From positions 49,570-113,569 of the forward strand of contig CANMVD010000007.1 of NCBI GenBank assembly GCA_947501275.1: DNA of 64,000 nt, read 5' to 3'. Made by a program: the position numbers and the translations under genes. Of the stretch, positions 7,796 through 16,079 are shown in pieces. Numbering within the stretch: position 1 is the stretch's first letter; the number at the start of each line of letters is the position of its first letter. This DNA is from an uncultured Tateyamaria sp. Its GTDB lineage: Bacteria > Pseudomonadota > Alphaproteobacteria > Rhodobacterales > Rhodobacteraceae. The notes under the pieces were generated by a model. The model was given only the letters and a program-made list of their open reading frames with translations. It searched no databases and was not told where the DNA came from.

Positions 7796-8266
7796 ATGCG
7801 ACACGACCAGATCGTCAAAGACACCAGCACACAATCCACCATGGATCATACACATGGTCACACAGGTCCAGAGCCGGCCTCAGAGGCCGCCAATGACACG
7901 GGCGAGCGGGCAATCTGGCCTTCAATGCGCCGTGGCTGGCGCAATAAATGTCCGCGCTGTGGCAATGGCTCTCTACTCAAGGGATATCTGACCGTCGCCA
8001 AAAGCTGCCCGGTGTGCAAACTCGATTACTCGCATCACCGCGCGGATGATGGGCCGGCCTATCTGACAATCCTGATTGTCGGGCACCTGATGGCCCCCTT
8101 GTTGCACGTTGTTTTCGTGACATGGCGACCAGAGCCGTTGATCCTGTTTACGATCTTTGCAGTTGGCTGCGTTGCGCTGTCACTTTACCTTCTGCCCAGA
8201 TTGAAAGGGACCATCGTAGGGTTCCAATGGGCGCGCGGTATGGGCGGATTTGCCACTCACGGCTGA
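7796..8266 (+). CDS. DUF983 family zinc-ribbon membrane protein
   Basis: A 156-residue protein. GAAGGA lies six bases before ATG 7796, supporting this start. A His-rich N-terminus (MDHTHGHTG) is followed by two CPxC pairs (CPRCGNG and CPVCKLD, about residues 52-76) that form a likely zinc ribbon, then two transmembrane segments (about 90-112 and 118-140). This is the DUF983 pattern. Members are inner-membrane proteins of uncertain role, often near cytochrome oxidase assembly or NUDIX genes; a NUDIX gene follows 42 bp downstream here and probably belongs to the same transcript. Confidence 0.85.
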   Translation: MRHDQIVKDTSTQSTMDHTHGHTGPEPASEAANDTGERAIWPSMRRGWRNKCPRCGNGSLLKGYLTVAKSCPVCKLDYSHHRADDGPAYLTILIVGHLMAPLLHVVFVTWRPEPLILFTIFAVGCVALSLYLLPRLKGTIVGFQWARGMGGFATHG

Positions 8267-8308
8267 CACACACCAGCCACTGCGCTAAATTCAAAGACAG
8301 CAGGCGAC

Positions 8309-9043
8309 GTGAGCGAGACACCCCCAATGCAACCCGGCGCACCGAAAAACGGCGCAATTGATAAAACGCAAGTCCGCGACGCCAGTACGGTGATCGTGCT
8401 GCGCGATCGCGACACAACACCCAAGATCCTGATGGGGCAACGTGGGGCCAGAGCCGCGTTCATGCCCAACAAATTCGTCTTTCCCGGCGGGGCCGTGGAT
8501 GCAGGTGATCACAAGGTGACGCTGGGCTCACCCCTCGCCGCACCCAATGCAGAACGTCTGGGCGCAGACAGTCGCCCCGGCATGGGGAGTGGACTGGCCG
8601 CCGCCGCTATCCGCGAATTGTTCGAGGAAACGGGCCAGGTGCTTGGCATACCGGGGCCATGGGCGGACACGCCTGCCGATTGGCAGGACTTTGCCGCCAC
8701 GGGCCATCTCCCACATGCCGCACCGCTGCAATTTGTATTCCGCGCCCTGACGCCGCCGGGCCGTCCACGACGCTTTGATGCACGGTTTTTTCTGGTGGAT
8801 GCGGACGACCTGAGCTCTGACCTCGATGATTTTGAGGCTGCCTCGGATGAGCTATCACACCTGCAATGGGTGGCTCTGCACGCGGCACGCAGTTTTGACA
8901 TGCCCTTTATCACCGAAGTCGTGCTGAGCGAGATCGAAGCGCGTGTCACGGATCGCGCCCCACCGGCCAGCGTGCCTTTCTTCAAGAACAATGACGAAGA
9001 AAGTCTGTTTTTGCGCCTGCGCGGACACGCGCCGCAGGAATAG
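8309..9043 (+). CDS. NUDIX hydrolase
   Basis: A 244-residue protein with a GTG start at 8309 preceded by a weak CAGG. The NUDIX box is recognisable as GLAAAAIRELFEETGQV (about residues 95-112, pattern REx2EExG). N-terminal to the box is VIVLRDRDTTPKILMGQRG, matching the first strands of the fold, and a C-terminal extension follows. This length and arrangement fit the bacterial subgroup related to mammalian NUDT7/19 (CoA diphosphatase-like), but the substrate cannot be assigned from sequence. It follows the DUF983 gene and is convergent with the EamA transporter gene. Confidence 0.85.
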   Translation: MSETPPMQPGAPKNGAIDKTQVRDASTVIVLRDRDTTPKILMGQRGARAAFMPNKFVFPGGAVDAGDHKVTLGSPLAAPNAERLGADSRPGMGSGLAAAAIRELFEETGQVLGIPGPWADTPADWQDFAATGHLPHAAPLQFVFRALTPPGRPRRFDARFFLVDADDLSSDLDDFEAASDELSHLQWVALHAARSFDMPFITEVVLSEIEARVTDRAPPASVPFFKNNDEESLFLRLRGHAPQE

Positions 9044-9063
9044 CGGACAAAAAGCGCCCGGCG

Positions 9064-9966
9064 TCAGATCACCAGCACCAGCCCCAGGATCGACGCAAGC
9101 AAAACACCCATACCGATCCACTCGCGCAAGGTGATGGCCTCGCGGAAAATCACGACGCTGACCAAGGCGCTGAAGATCAACTCGACCTGTCCTACCGCGT
9201 TCACATATCCCGCACTTTGCAGGGTGTAGGCCGTGAACCAGCAGAATGACCCGGCCATCGACATCAGGCCAACCCAAATTGCGACACGACGCGCAGCCCA
9301 AACCGCTCGCACCTGCCCCGGATCGCGCCAACGCAGCCAAAAGATCATCGCCACGGTTTGCATCGCTGTCACGGCCGCCAATGTCAGCCCGGCCCGCGCC
9401 AAAGGATCATCCAGCCCAAGGCTCAGCGTCGCACCTCGATAGCTGACGCCAGACACCGCAAACAACACGCCCGACGCAAGACCAAGGCCAACGGCCCGGT
9501 TGGCCATATCCCGCCAACGCGCGCTCTTCAGATCAGGCGGCGCGGACAACAACAGCACCCCAAACAGCCCCAAAGCAATCGCCGCCAACGCCCAGACAGT
9601 TGCCGCATCTCCAAGAACAACCCAGCCCACGATCACTGATTGCATGACTTCGGTTTTCTTGAACGTGATCCCAACGGCAAAATTGCGGGCCTTGAACAAC
9701 AACACAACGCAGACCGTGGCAAGGATCTGGGCCAATCCGCCCACAGCGCCATAGATCCAAAAATGCGCCGGCACCGGCGGGACGGTTTGCCTCGTTGCCA
9801 GCAGATAGGATGTGATCAACACCGCCACCAAAGGGGCGGAATACATGAACCGGGCAAGCGTCGCACCTCCAGCACTCAACGTGCCAAGCGACAACTGGCG
9901 TTGTAGCATGAACCGCAACGTCTGAAAGAAAGCCGCCGCCAGTGTGATCGGGATCCAAAGGGTCAT
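9064..9966 (-). CDS. EamA/DMT family transporter
   Basis: A 300-residue, very hydrophobic protein with about ten transmembrane helices in two repeats, as expected for the drug/metabolite transporter superfamily. The second repeat ends FSALVSVVIFREAITLREWIGM, a characteristic EamA ending in which the helix 8-9 loop carries a conserved Glu. It would export or import a small metabolite across the inner membrane; the substrate is unknown. Its start is 6 nt from the stop of the desaturase gene on the same strand, so it is the second gene of a two-gene unit. Confidence 0.85.
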   Translation of the reverse strand: MTLWIPITLAAAFFQTLRFMLQRQLSLGTLSAGGATLARFMYSAPLVAVLITSYLLATRQTVPPVPAHFWIYGAVGGLAQILATVCVVLLFKARNFAVGITFKKTEVMQSVIVGWVVLGDAATVWALAAIALGLFGVLLLSAPPDLKSARWRDMANRAVGLGLASGVLFAVSGVSYRGATLSLGLDDPLARAGLTLAAVTAMQTVAMIFWLRWRDPGQVRAVWAARRVAIWVGLMSMAGSFCWFTAYTLQSAGYVNAVGQVELIFSALVSVVIFREAITLREWIGMGVLLASILGLVLVI

Positions 9967-9972
9967 GCCCCT

Positions 9973-10938
9973 CTATCTGCGATCGCTCCCCAAAGGACCA
10001 GAGGGCCGCGCCCACAACGGATGGGCCACCGGATCCTTGGCACGCAGGAAGTGATGGGCAAACACATCGCGATACGAGCCATAGCGGTAGCCGTCATTGC
10101 ACCCAAGATAACGTGTCAAATTGCTACGATAAAGCGTGGGCAATTGGTACCACGGCACCTTGGGATGCATATGGTGCACCACATGGAGGTTGTTGTTCAA
10201 AAACAAAAAGGCCAGCAGACCGCGATCCTCAATGATCACAGTGCGACCGCGAACTTTCTCATGCGCCTGATGCTCCAGAAAGGTGCGGATCTTGAGGATC
10301 GATAGGGCCGCATAGGCGCATATCAGGTAAAGCCACACAGGCATCGCAGACAGCGCCACCAGCCCGGTCACGAGGGCCACTCCCGGCACATGCCAAAGCC
10401 AACCGCGCATAACCTGCCCGTCGCCCGCTTTGATCGCCGCCCAATCCGACCGCATGAAAAAAACCTGTCCAATCACAGGGCCCACGATCATGCGCCCCAG
10501 CAACGTGTTGTTGTACATCAGCACCTTACGCTGCCATCCCGGCAGGCGCTGCCACACGGCCGGGTCCAGATAATTCGTCTCGGGATCGTCATAGGGATCG
10601 GTCAGATTGGCATCCTGATGGTGCGCGAGATGGGTGTCCCGGAACCGCAGATAGGGAATGAACAGGCCGGGGTTGATCCAGACCAGCGCCTCACTTGCCC
10701 GGCGCGACGGGAACGGGTGACCATGCAGCACTTCGTGGGTCAGCGATGCATGCAACACCAGCGCCAGCACTGTTACAACAGCCGCAACACCCGGCGCATG
10801 TGCCGCCATAACCGTCAAACCCAGACCGAGCGCGAGGATACAGGCCAGAAACAAAAGCAACGTACCCCACTCCGTGCGGGCCGGGCGGTCTTTGGGCAAT
10901 CGGCGTGAGGAAGCAACAGGTGGCAAGTCGGAGGTCAT
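9973..10938 (-). CDS. Membrane fatty acid desaturase family protein
   Basis: A 321-residue integral membrane di-iron protein. The three His boxes are clear: HEVLHG (about residue 88), HLAHH (about 124), and HVVHH (about 253), separated by hydrophobic helix pairs. This is the desaturase/beta-carotene hydroxylase-ketolase fold. It could introduce a double bond or hydroxyl into a membrane lipid acyl chain or a carotenoid; the family name alone does not decide. It is divergent from an XRE-family regulator with an 82-bp shared upstream region, which makes regulation by that neighbour plausible. Confidence 0.85.
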   Translation of the reverse strand: MTSDLPPVASSRRLPKDRPARTEWGTLLLFLACILALGLGLTVMAAHAPGVAAVVTVLALVLHASLTHEVLHGHPFPSRRASEALVWINPGLFIPYLRFRDTHLAHHQDANLTDPYDDPETNYLDPAVWQRLPGWQRKVLMYNNTLLGRMIVGPVIGQVFFMRSDWAAIKAGDGQVMRGWLWHVPGVALVTGLVALSAMPVWLYLICAYAALSILKIRTFLEHQAHEKVRGRTVIIEDRGLLAFLFLNNNLHVVHHMHPKVPWYQLPTLYRSNLTRYLGCNDGYRYGSYRDVFAHHFLRAKDPVAHPLWARPSGPLGSDRR

Positions 10939-11020
10939 ACGGCAACGTAGAGCCCCGCCCCTACGTTGCGCAGGTCGAAAATTGTTAACAAGGCCAGCAA
11001 TCTGTGATTTAGATCAACAG

Positions 11021-11881
11021 ATGCAAGATATTATCGACAAGCGAGACCGGGCCGCCCAATTCCGCACCCGCCTCAACCGCGCAATGCAGGACCAGAACGT
11101 CAGCCAAAGCGCGTTGGCGCGACGGATCAACTCGGATCGCTCCACCATCTCGCAGGCGCTTACCGATGACGGCACCCGACTGCCCGGCGCACATGTGATC
11201 GGCGCCTGTGCGCAAGCCCTGGGAGTGTCCGCTGACTGGTTGCTGGGCTTGTCAGACCGCCCTGAAAGTGCCGCCGCCCTGAGCGCTGCTGCACTGTCAC
11301 TCACCCATGCACCACGCGCCCTGATCGACGAACGGATCTTTGGCTGGCACCAGGAGGCCGCAGGCTACAAGATCCGCCATGTCCCGGCCGTTTTGCCCGA
11401 CATGCTGAAGACTCAAGCCATGCTGGAATGGGAGTACAGACCCCACCTGGGACGCACAACGACGCAAGCCATCAACGCCTCACGGGATCGGCTTAACTGG
11501 ATGCGCGCTGCACAATCAGACTACGAAATCGCCATGCCACTGTACGAAGTCCACAGCTTTGCCGCAGGGACAGGCTATTATGGTGATCTGCCTGCAGACG
11601 TGCGGGTCGAACAGCTTGATCAACTGCACAGCCTCAGCACACAGCTTTACCCAAGGCTGCGGCTCTACCTTTTTGACCAACGCAAACTCTATTCCGCACC
11701 CATCACGATTTTCGGCCCATTGCTCGCCGTTCTCTATACAGGTGGTCACTATTTGGCATTCCGCGACCGCGAGCGGATCGAAACGCTGTCACTGCACTTT
11801 GACGAACTGGTGCGCCAGGCCGCTTTTACAGCGCGCGACATGCCCGACCACTTCGCAGAGCTGCGCAGCAGGATCCGGTAA
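11021..11881 (+). CDS. XRE/Cro-family transcriptional regulator
   Basis: The ORF track frame opens inside the desaturase gene, but the protein-like sequence begins at ATG 11021 (MQDIIDKRDRAAQFRTRLN), giving 286 residues. An HTH_3 domain occupies about residues 15-70 (NVSQSALARRINSDRSTISQ, then ADWLLGLSD). The remaining ~200 residues form a conserved but unassigned C-terminal domain that may bind an effector (YEVHSFAAGTGYYGD). It is divergent from the desaturase-transporter pair and probably regulates it. Confidence 0.85.
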   Translation: MQDIIDKRDRAAQFRTRLNRAMQDQNVSQSALARRINSDRSTISQALTDDGTRLPGAHVIGACAQALGVSADWLLGLSDRPESAAALSAAALSLTHAPRALIDERIFGWHQEAAGYKIRHVPAVLPDMLKTQAMLEWEYRPHLGRTTTQAINASRDRLNWMRAAQSDYEIAMPLYEVHSFAAGTGYYGDLPADVRVEQLDQLHSLSTQLYPRLRLYLFDQRKLYSAPITIFGPLLAVLYTGGHYLAFRDRERIETLSLHFDELVRQAAFTARDMPDHFAELRSRIR

Positions 11882-11963
11882 CACTGCACCAGATCGCGAC
11901 CAGACAAAAGGGTCGGCGGGCGGGCGCATTTGCCGTCAGGCAAACAGACCGGCCCCGCCCCTT

Positions 11964-13439
11964 CTAGGGCCGTTGGCCCACCGCGCGCCCAGCCCCGTCC
12001 GGCAAAGGCAGATCGGCATGTGCCGCAGCCACACGCTCCAGCGCCGCAACAATCCGAGGCGCAGGATCAGATGGTCGGCGCGTCTCCAAACTGACATGCA
12101 ACAAGAAGTGCTCGCCCGTCGCCAAAACCCGGTCCCCTTCCACCATTTCATGAAACAGATGCATCTTCTTGCCCGCACCCGCCAGCACCTGCGTGCGCAC
12201 CTCAATCACTGCGCCCGCATGCACTTCATCGACATGGCGGATATGGGTTTCGGCGGTGAAATAGCTGCCCCCGGTCGCAATGTAATCCGCATCACAGCCA
12301 ATCATTTCCATGAAACGGTCCGTTGCATCACCGAAGGCCTGCAAATACTTGGCCTCATTCATGTGACCATTGTAGTCGGTCCAATCCAAAGGCACGGCCC
12401 TGCGCACTGTCAAAAGCGGCGCGGACACATCTTCCAGATCGACGATCCGGACGCCCAATGGCGTGCCTGCACGCAGCTGCGCCTCGTGGGCATTCATCAC
12501 CGCCCCCGCACCCCAGTCATTCAGCTTCAGCGCGCGCATCATGCCAACAAGGTTGTCATCACGGGCCCGCAACATCTCCGGGATACTCATATGCCCCGAC
12601 TGCACGTCTGACTGCCCCGCGATCAGATCGACCAGTTCGTCGGTAAATTCCGGCACATCCATCAACTTGGTCCACGGCCACTGCAAGGCCGGGCCAAACT
12701 GTGCCATGAAATGACGCATGCCCGCCTCACCTCCGGCAGTGCGATAGGTGTCAAACAACCCCATCTGCGCCCAGCGGATGCCAAAGCCCATGCGGATGGC
12801 CTCGTCAATCTCATGCGTCGTGGCCACGCCGTCCTTGACCAACCACAGGGCCTCGCGCCACACCGCTTCCAGAAAACGATCCGCAATGTGGGCGTCGATC
12901 TCTTTGCGCACACGTAAGGGGTAATGGCCCACCGACCGCAAGATGCCCTCGGCTTTCTCCACCAGCACCGGATCCGTCGCATCCGACGGCACAACTTCGA
13001 TCAATGGCATCAGGTAAACCGGGTTAAAGGGATGACAGACCATGATCTGTCCGGGGCGCACCGCCCCCGCTTGCAATTCGGACGGCTTGAACCCCGACGT
13101 GGATGACCCGATCACCGCATCCGCAGGACACGAAGCCTGCACATCCGCCAACACCTTGTGCTTGATCGCAAGGCGCTCCGGCACACTTTCCTGCACCCAA
13201 TCAACACCGGCGACAGCCTCGGCCAAGTCTACATGAAAGCTCAAAGTCCCCTCAGGCGGCAAAGCCACATCGGTAAGGCTCGGCAAGGCCCGTCGCGCCT
13301 GATGCAAAACCGGGGCCAGTTTGGCGTCAGCTTTCGGATCCGGGTCAAACACCCGCACGTCCCAGCCGTTCAGCAAAAATCGCGCTGCCCAGCCTCCGCC
13401 AATCACTCCGCCCCCGATGATAGCAGCCGTCTTCGTCAT
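11964..13439 (-). CDS. lcdH: L-carnitine dehydrogenase fused to a hotdog thioesterase
   Basis: Start ATG 13439 is preceded by AGGAGA; the track's longer form from 13469 is unlikely. The protein has 491 residues. Residues 1-~315 are a 3-hydroxyacyl-CoA dehydrogenase-type enzyme: GGGVIGGGWAARF is the NAD-binding loop and CHPFNPVYLMPLIEVV the family signature. Residues ~340-480 are a hotdog thioesterase (LDWTDYNGHMNEAKYLQAFGD). The fusion matches the carnitine 3-dehydrogenase/betainyl-CoA thioesterase type known from rhizobia: carnitine to 3-dehydrocarnitine with NAD, then betainyl-CoA hydrolysis to glycine betaine. The BKACE enzyme that links these two steps is encoded two genes upstream in the same operon. 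Confidence 0.88.
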   Translation of the reverse strand: MTKTAAIIGGGVIGGGWAARFLLNGWDVRVFDPDPKADAKLAPVLHQARRALPSLTDVALPPEGTLSFHVDLAEAVAGVDWVQESVPERLAIKHKVLADVQASCPADAVIGSSTSGFKPSELQAGAVRPGQIMVCHPFNPVYLMPLIEVVPSDATDPVLVEKAEGILRSVGHYPLRVRKEIDAHIADRFLEAVWREALWLVKDGVATTHEIDEAIRMGFGIRWAQMGLFDTYRTAGGEAGMRHFMAQFGPALQWPWTKLMDVPEFTDELVDLIAGQSDVQSGHMSIPEMLRARDDNLVGMMRALKLNDWGAGAVMNAHEAQLRAGTPLGVRIVDLEDVSAPLLTVRRAVPLDWTDYNGHMNEAKYLQAFGDATDRFMEMIGCDADYIATGGSYFTAETHIRHVDEVHAGAVIEVRTQVLAGAGKKMHLFHEMVEGDRVLATGEHFLLHVSLETRRPSDPAPRIVAALERVAAAHADLPLPDGAGRAVGQRP

Positions 13440-13475
13440 TGTTTTCTCTCCTGATCGACGCACTAGCAATGCGCC

Positions 13476-14033
13476 TTAGGGGGTCTCACCCAAGCGGCTC
13501 AGATCCCATCCATAAAATTCCAGAATTTGTCGGGCCGCCTTGACCCGATCCTGCGATCCACCCGCACGACGATCCAATATCGCACCATGACTGCCCGACG
13601 CCGTGCCCAGCGCAGCGGTGCGAAAATCCGCATCCACCCACATCACAACCAACGGCTCACCGCCCGCAACAGGGCGCAACACACCAGGCGCTTCGACTTC
13701 GTAAGCATCAGGTGGACACGCAACACAGGATCGATCCTGAACGACCAGATCCGCAGTCGCCCCCTCTAGCGAAAAAGTCGGCGCAGCAGTCTGCGGCGCA
13801 CCAAAGGAGGCAACCACATGCCAGTCACCGGCAAAACGGGTCGCATCAAACCGGGTCGTTGCACCGATGGGAGCCGTGGGATTGCGAAACGGGATCGGGC
13901 TGTCACTGGCGACAGGTGCCTGCACATCGCATGCCGCCAGCATCAGCGCCGCGGCACATCCCAGTGCGGATGCACCGACGCGATCCAAGATCTGCGTATA
14001 CTCTGCGTATAGCCTGTGCAGACCCGATCTCAC
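13476..14033 (-). CDS. Lipocalin-like lipoprotein in the carnitine operon
   Basis: A 185-residue protein starting with GTG that overlaps the BKACE stop (GTGA), so it is translationally coupled. After a short N-terminal extension there is a lipoprotein signal with lipobox LMLAAC near residue 35, then a lipocalin-type domain (FAGDWHVVASFGAP at its start, matching the G-x-W lipocalin motif, and ILEFYGWDLSRLG at its end). Two Cys (SCVACPP) could form a disulfide or bind a ligand. It should be anchored in the membrane facing the periplasm. Lipocalins bind small hydrophobic ligands; why one is coupled to carnitine breakdown is unclear. Confidence 0.75.
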   Translation of the reverse strand: MRSGLHRLYAEYTQILDRVGASALGCAAALMLAACDVQAPVASDSPIPFRNPTAPIGATTRFDATRFAGDWHVVASFGAPQTAAPTFSLEGATADLVVQDRSCVACPPDAYEVEAPGVLRPVAGGEPLVVMWVDADFRTAALGTASGSHGAILDRRAGGSQDRVKAARQILEFYGWDLSRLGETP

Positions 14034-14941
14034 CCCTTGGGCGCCCGTTTCACGAGGCCCAGTTTCTCGCGCACCTCCGCTGGCCCGATCACCCGCGCAC
14101 CCATGTTTTCGATGATTGACCCGGCCCGCTCAACCAATTGCCAGTTCTCGGCCAGTACACCCTTGTCGAGCCACAGATTGTCTTCCAACCCAACGCGTAC
14201 ATTGCCGCCAGCCAACACAGCCGCGGCCACGTAGGCCATCTGATTACGGCCCAGCGAAAACGCGGAAAAGGTCCAGTCGTCGGGCACATTGTTGACCATC
14301 GCCATAAAGGTATTGAGATCATCTGGCGCGCCCCACGGCACCCCCATACACAGCTGAACCAACGCCGGCGCGTCTAACACGCCATCCGCAACCAGTTGTT
14401 TTGCATACCATAAATGGCCTGTGTCAAAGGCCTCGATCTCGGGTTTTACCCCCAACTCGGTCATCATGCGGCCCATGGTTGTCAACATGCCGGGCGTGTT
14501 GGTCATCACGTAATCGGCCTCGGCAAAGTTCATGGTGCCACAATCAAGCGTGCACATCTCGGGCAGGCATTCAGCCACATGGGCGACCCGTTCCGCCGCG
14601 CTGACCATGTCGGTTCCGGCAGCAAGCGGAAGCGGCGCATCTGGCCCGGCAAAGACCATATCCCCCCCCATCCCCGCTGTCAGGTTCAACACCACATCAA
14701 CGTCAGCTTCCCGGATACGATCCGTAACCTCCCGATAATAGGCGAGATCCCGACTTGGCGCGCCGGTCTCCGGGTCACGTACATGGCAGTGCACAACCGC
14801 CGCACCCGCCTTGGCCGCTGCAATCGCAGACCTCGCAATCTGTTCGGGACTGCGCGGCACATGCGGGCTGCGATCCTGCGTTCCACCCGATCCCGTCACT
14901 GCGCAGGTGATAAAGACCTCTCGGTTCATGGTCAGGGGCAT
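14030..14941 (-). CDS. BKACE family enzyme, likely 3-dehydrocarnitine:acetyl-CoA cleavage
   Basis: A 303-residue beta-keto acid cleavage enzyme (DUF849/BKACE). Visible signatures are VVHCHVRDPETG (the His-x-His zinc site, about residues 50-60), NLTAGMGGD and a C-terminal GNVRVGLEDNLWLDKG. Members condense a beta-keto acid with acetyl-CoA to give acetoacetate and a new acyl-CoA. Together with the downstream carnitine dehydrogenase-thioesterase fusion and the divergent CdhR-like regulator, the substrate is most likely 3-dehydrocarnitine, giving betainyl-CoA plus acetoacetate. It is the first gene of the operon BKACE, lipocalin, dehydrogenase-thioesterase. Confidence 0.88.
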   Translation of the reverse strand: MPLTMNREVFITCAVTGSGGTQDRSPHVPRSPEQIARSAIAAAKAGAAVVHCHVRDPETGAPSRDLAYYREVTDRIREADVDVVLNLTAGMGGDMVFAGPDAPLPLAAGTDMVSAAERVAHVAECLPEMCTLDCGTMNFAEADYVMTNTPGMLTTMGRMMTELGVKPEIEAFDTGHLWYAKQLVADGVLDAPALVQLCMGVPWGAPDDLNTFMAMVNNVPDDWTFSAFSLGRNQMAYVAAAVLAGGNVRVGLEDNLWLDKGVLAENWQLVERAGSIIENMGARVIGPAEVREKLGLVKRAPKG

Positions 14942-15025
14942 GGCTCTCTCTTCTTCAGGTTTGGCTTGCGTTTATCAGCAGTTTGACATTCCTTTCCGCT
15001 GAAACTTTGCAAAAAGCGCAAATAA

Positions 15026-15961
15026 ATGACAAAAGTCGCAATTCTTGTGCTGAATGACACCAACACACTGTCGCTGGCTGCCGCAGTGGACCCGTTGCGC
15101 GCCGCCAACCGTCAGGCCGGTCGGGCCATGTTTGACTGGCACTTTGCCACCCCCACGGACGCAGCCGTCACCCTGACCAGCGGGCTGACTGTGCCACCCG
15201 CCCCGCTGCACCGCGCTGTGTCATGTGAGGTGCTGGTGCTTGTCGCAAGCTTTCAAGCCGCGCAACAATCCACACCGGACCTGCAACGCAGCGTGCGACG
15301 TTTGGCTCGGGGCGGCACAATTGTCATGGCCATTGACGGCGGCGCTTGGGTGGCGGCAAAGGCTGGCCTTCTTGATGGCCTAGAGGCGACAACCCATTGG
15401 GAAGATTTGGACATCCTCGCATCTCACTTCCCGGATATTCTGTTGCGGAATGCAAGATATGTGGTCTCTGACCGATGCTGGACAAGTGGCGGCGCGGCGC
15501 CAGCCCTCGACATGATGCTGCATCTGATCAGACACATTCATGGTGCGAAAATTGCAGCCAAAGTTGCAGCCAGCTTTATCCACACGGCTCAGCGGGCCCC
15601 AACAGACCCCCAGATCAAACACCCTCCACCGCTGCAACACTCAACGATCACAGCGCGGGCGCATCAATTGATGGAGGACAACCTCGCAACACCCCTGCCC
15701 ATCCCGGACATCGCAAAACGGCTCAACCGGAGCACACGCAGCCTGCAACAACACTTTCGCTCCACGTTGGGTATAACCGCCAAGGCGCATTACCTCGCAT
15801 TGCGGCTCAGCGAGGCACATCGCCTGCTGACACAAACTCAGATTGGATTGCAGGACATCGCGCTGACGACAGGGTTTGCGACGCAATCCAGCCTCGCCAG
15901 AGCCTTCAAATCGGCCTACGGCATGGCGCCAAGGCAAGCGCGGCTGACCCGGTTCAATTGA
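15026..15961 (+). CDS. GlxA/CdhR-like transcriptional regulator (DJ-1/PfpI plus AraC HTH)
   Basis: A 311-residue protein. Residues 1-~175 are a DJ-1/PfpI-like amidase fold lacking obvious catalytic use (VAILVLNDTNTLSLAAAVDPLRAANR), and residues ~205-310 are an AraC-type double HTH (PIPDIAKRLNRSTRSLQQHFR and LQDIALTTGFATQSSLARAFK). This matches CdhR/GbdR/ArgR-type regulators, which activate carnitine or betaine genes in pseudomonads. It is divergent from the carnitine operon with 84 bp between starts, so it very likely controls that operon in response to carnitine. Confidence 0.85.
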   Translation: MTKVAILVLNDTNTLSLAAAVDPLRAANRQAGRAMFDWHFATPTDAAVTLTSGLTVPPAPLHRAVSCEVLVLVASFQAAQQSTPDLQRSVRRLARGGTIVMAIDGGAWVAAKAGLLDGLEATTHWEDLDILASHFPDILLRNARYVVSDRCWTSGGAAPALDMMLHLIRHIHGAKIAAKVAASFIHTAQRAPTDPQIKHPPPLQHSTITARAHQLMEDNLATPLPIPDIAKRLNRSTRSLQQHFRSTLGITAKAHYLALRLSEAHRLLTQTQIGLQDIALTTGFATQSSLARAFKSAYGMAPRQARLTRFN

Positions 15962-16003
15962 CGAACAAAACGACGTGGTACGGGGTCGGCCCGCCCCAAT
16001 GTC

Positions 16004-16022
16004 CCTTCCCCCGAGGGGAAGG
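16004..16022. terminator. Hairpin between convergent genes
   Basis: CCTTCCCC and GGGGAAGG form a perfect 8-bp stem with a CGA loop in the 118-bp gap between the convergent CdhR-like and aldo/keto reductase genes. No U-tract follows, so it is a candidate bidirectional transcription end rather than a classical terminator. Confidence 0.4.
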
Positions 16023-16079
16023 TCAGGCAGGGGGTCACCGGCGCATCGCGTGCGCGTCAGCGCGCTGTAAGATCACGGC

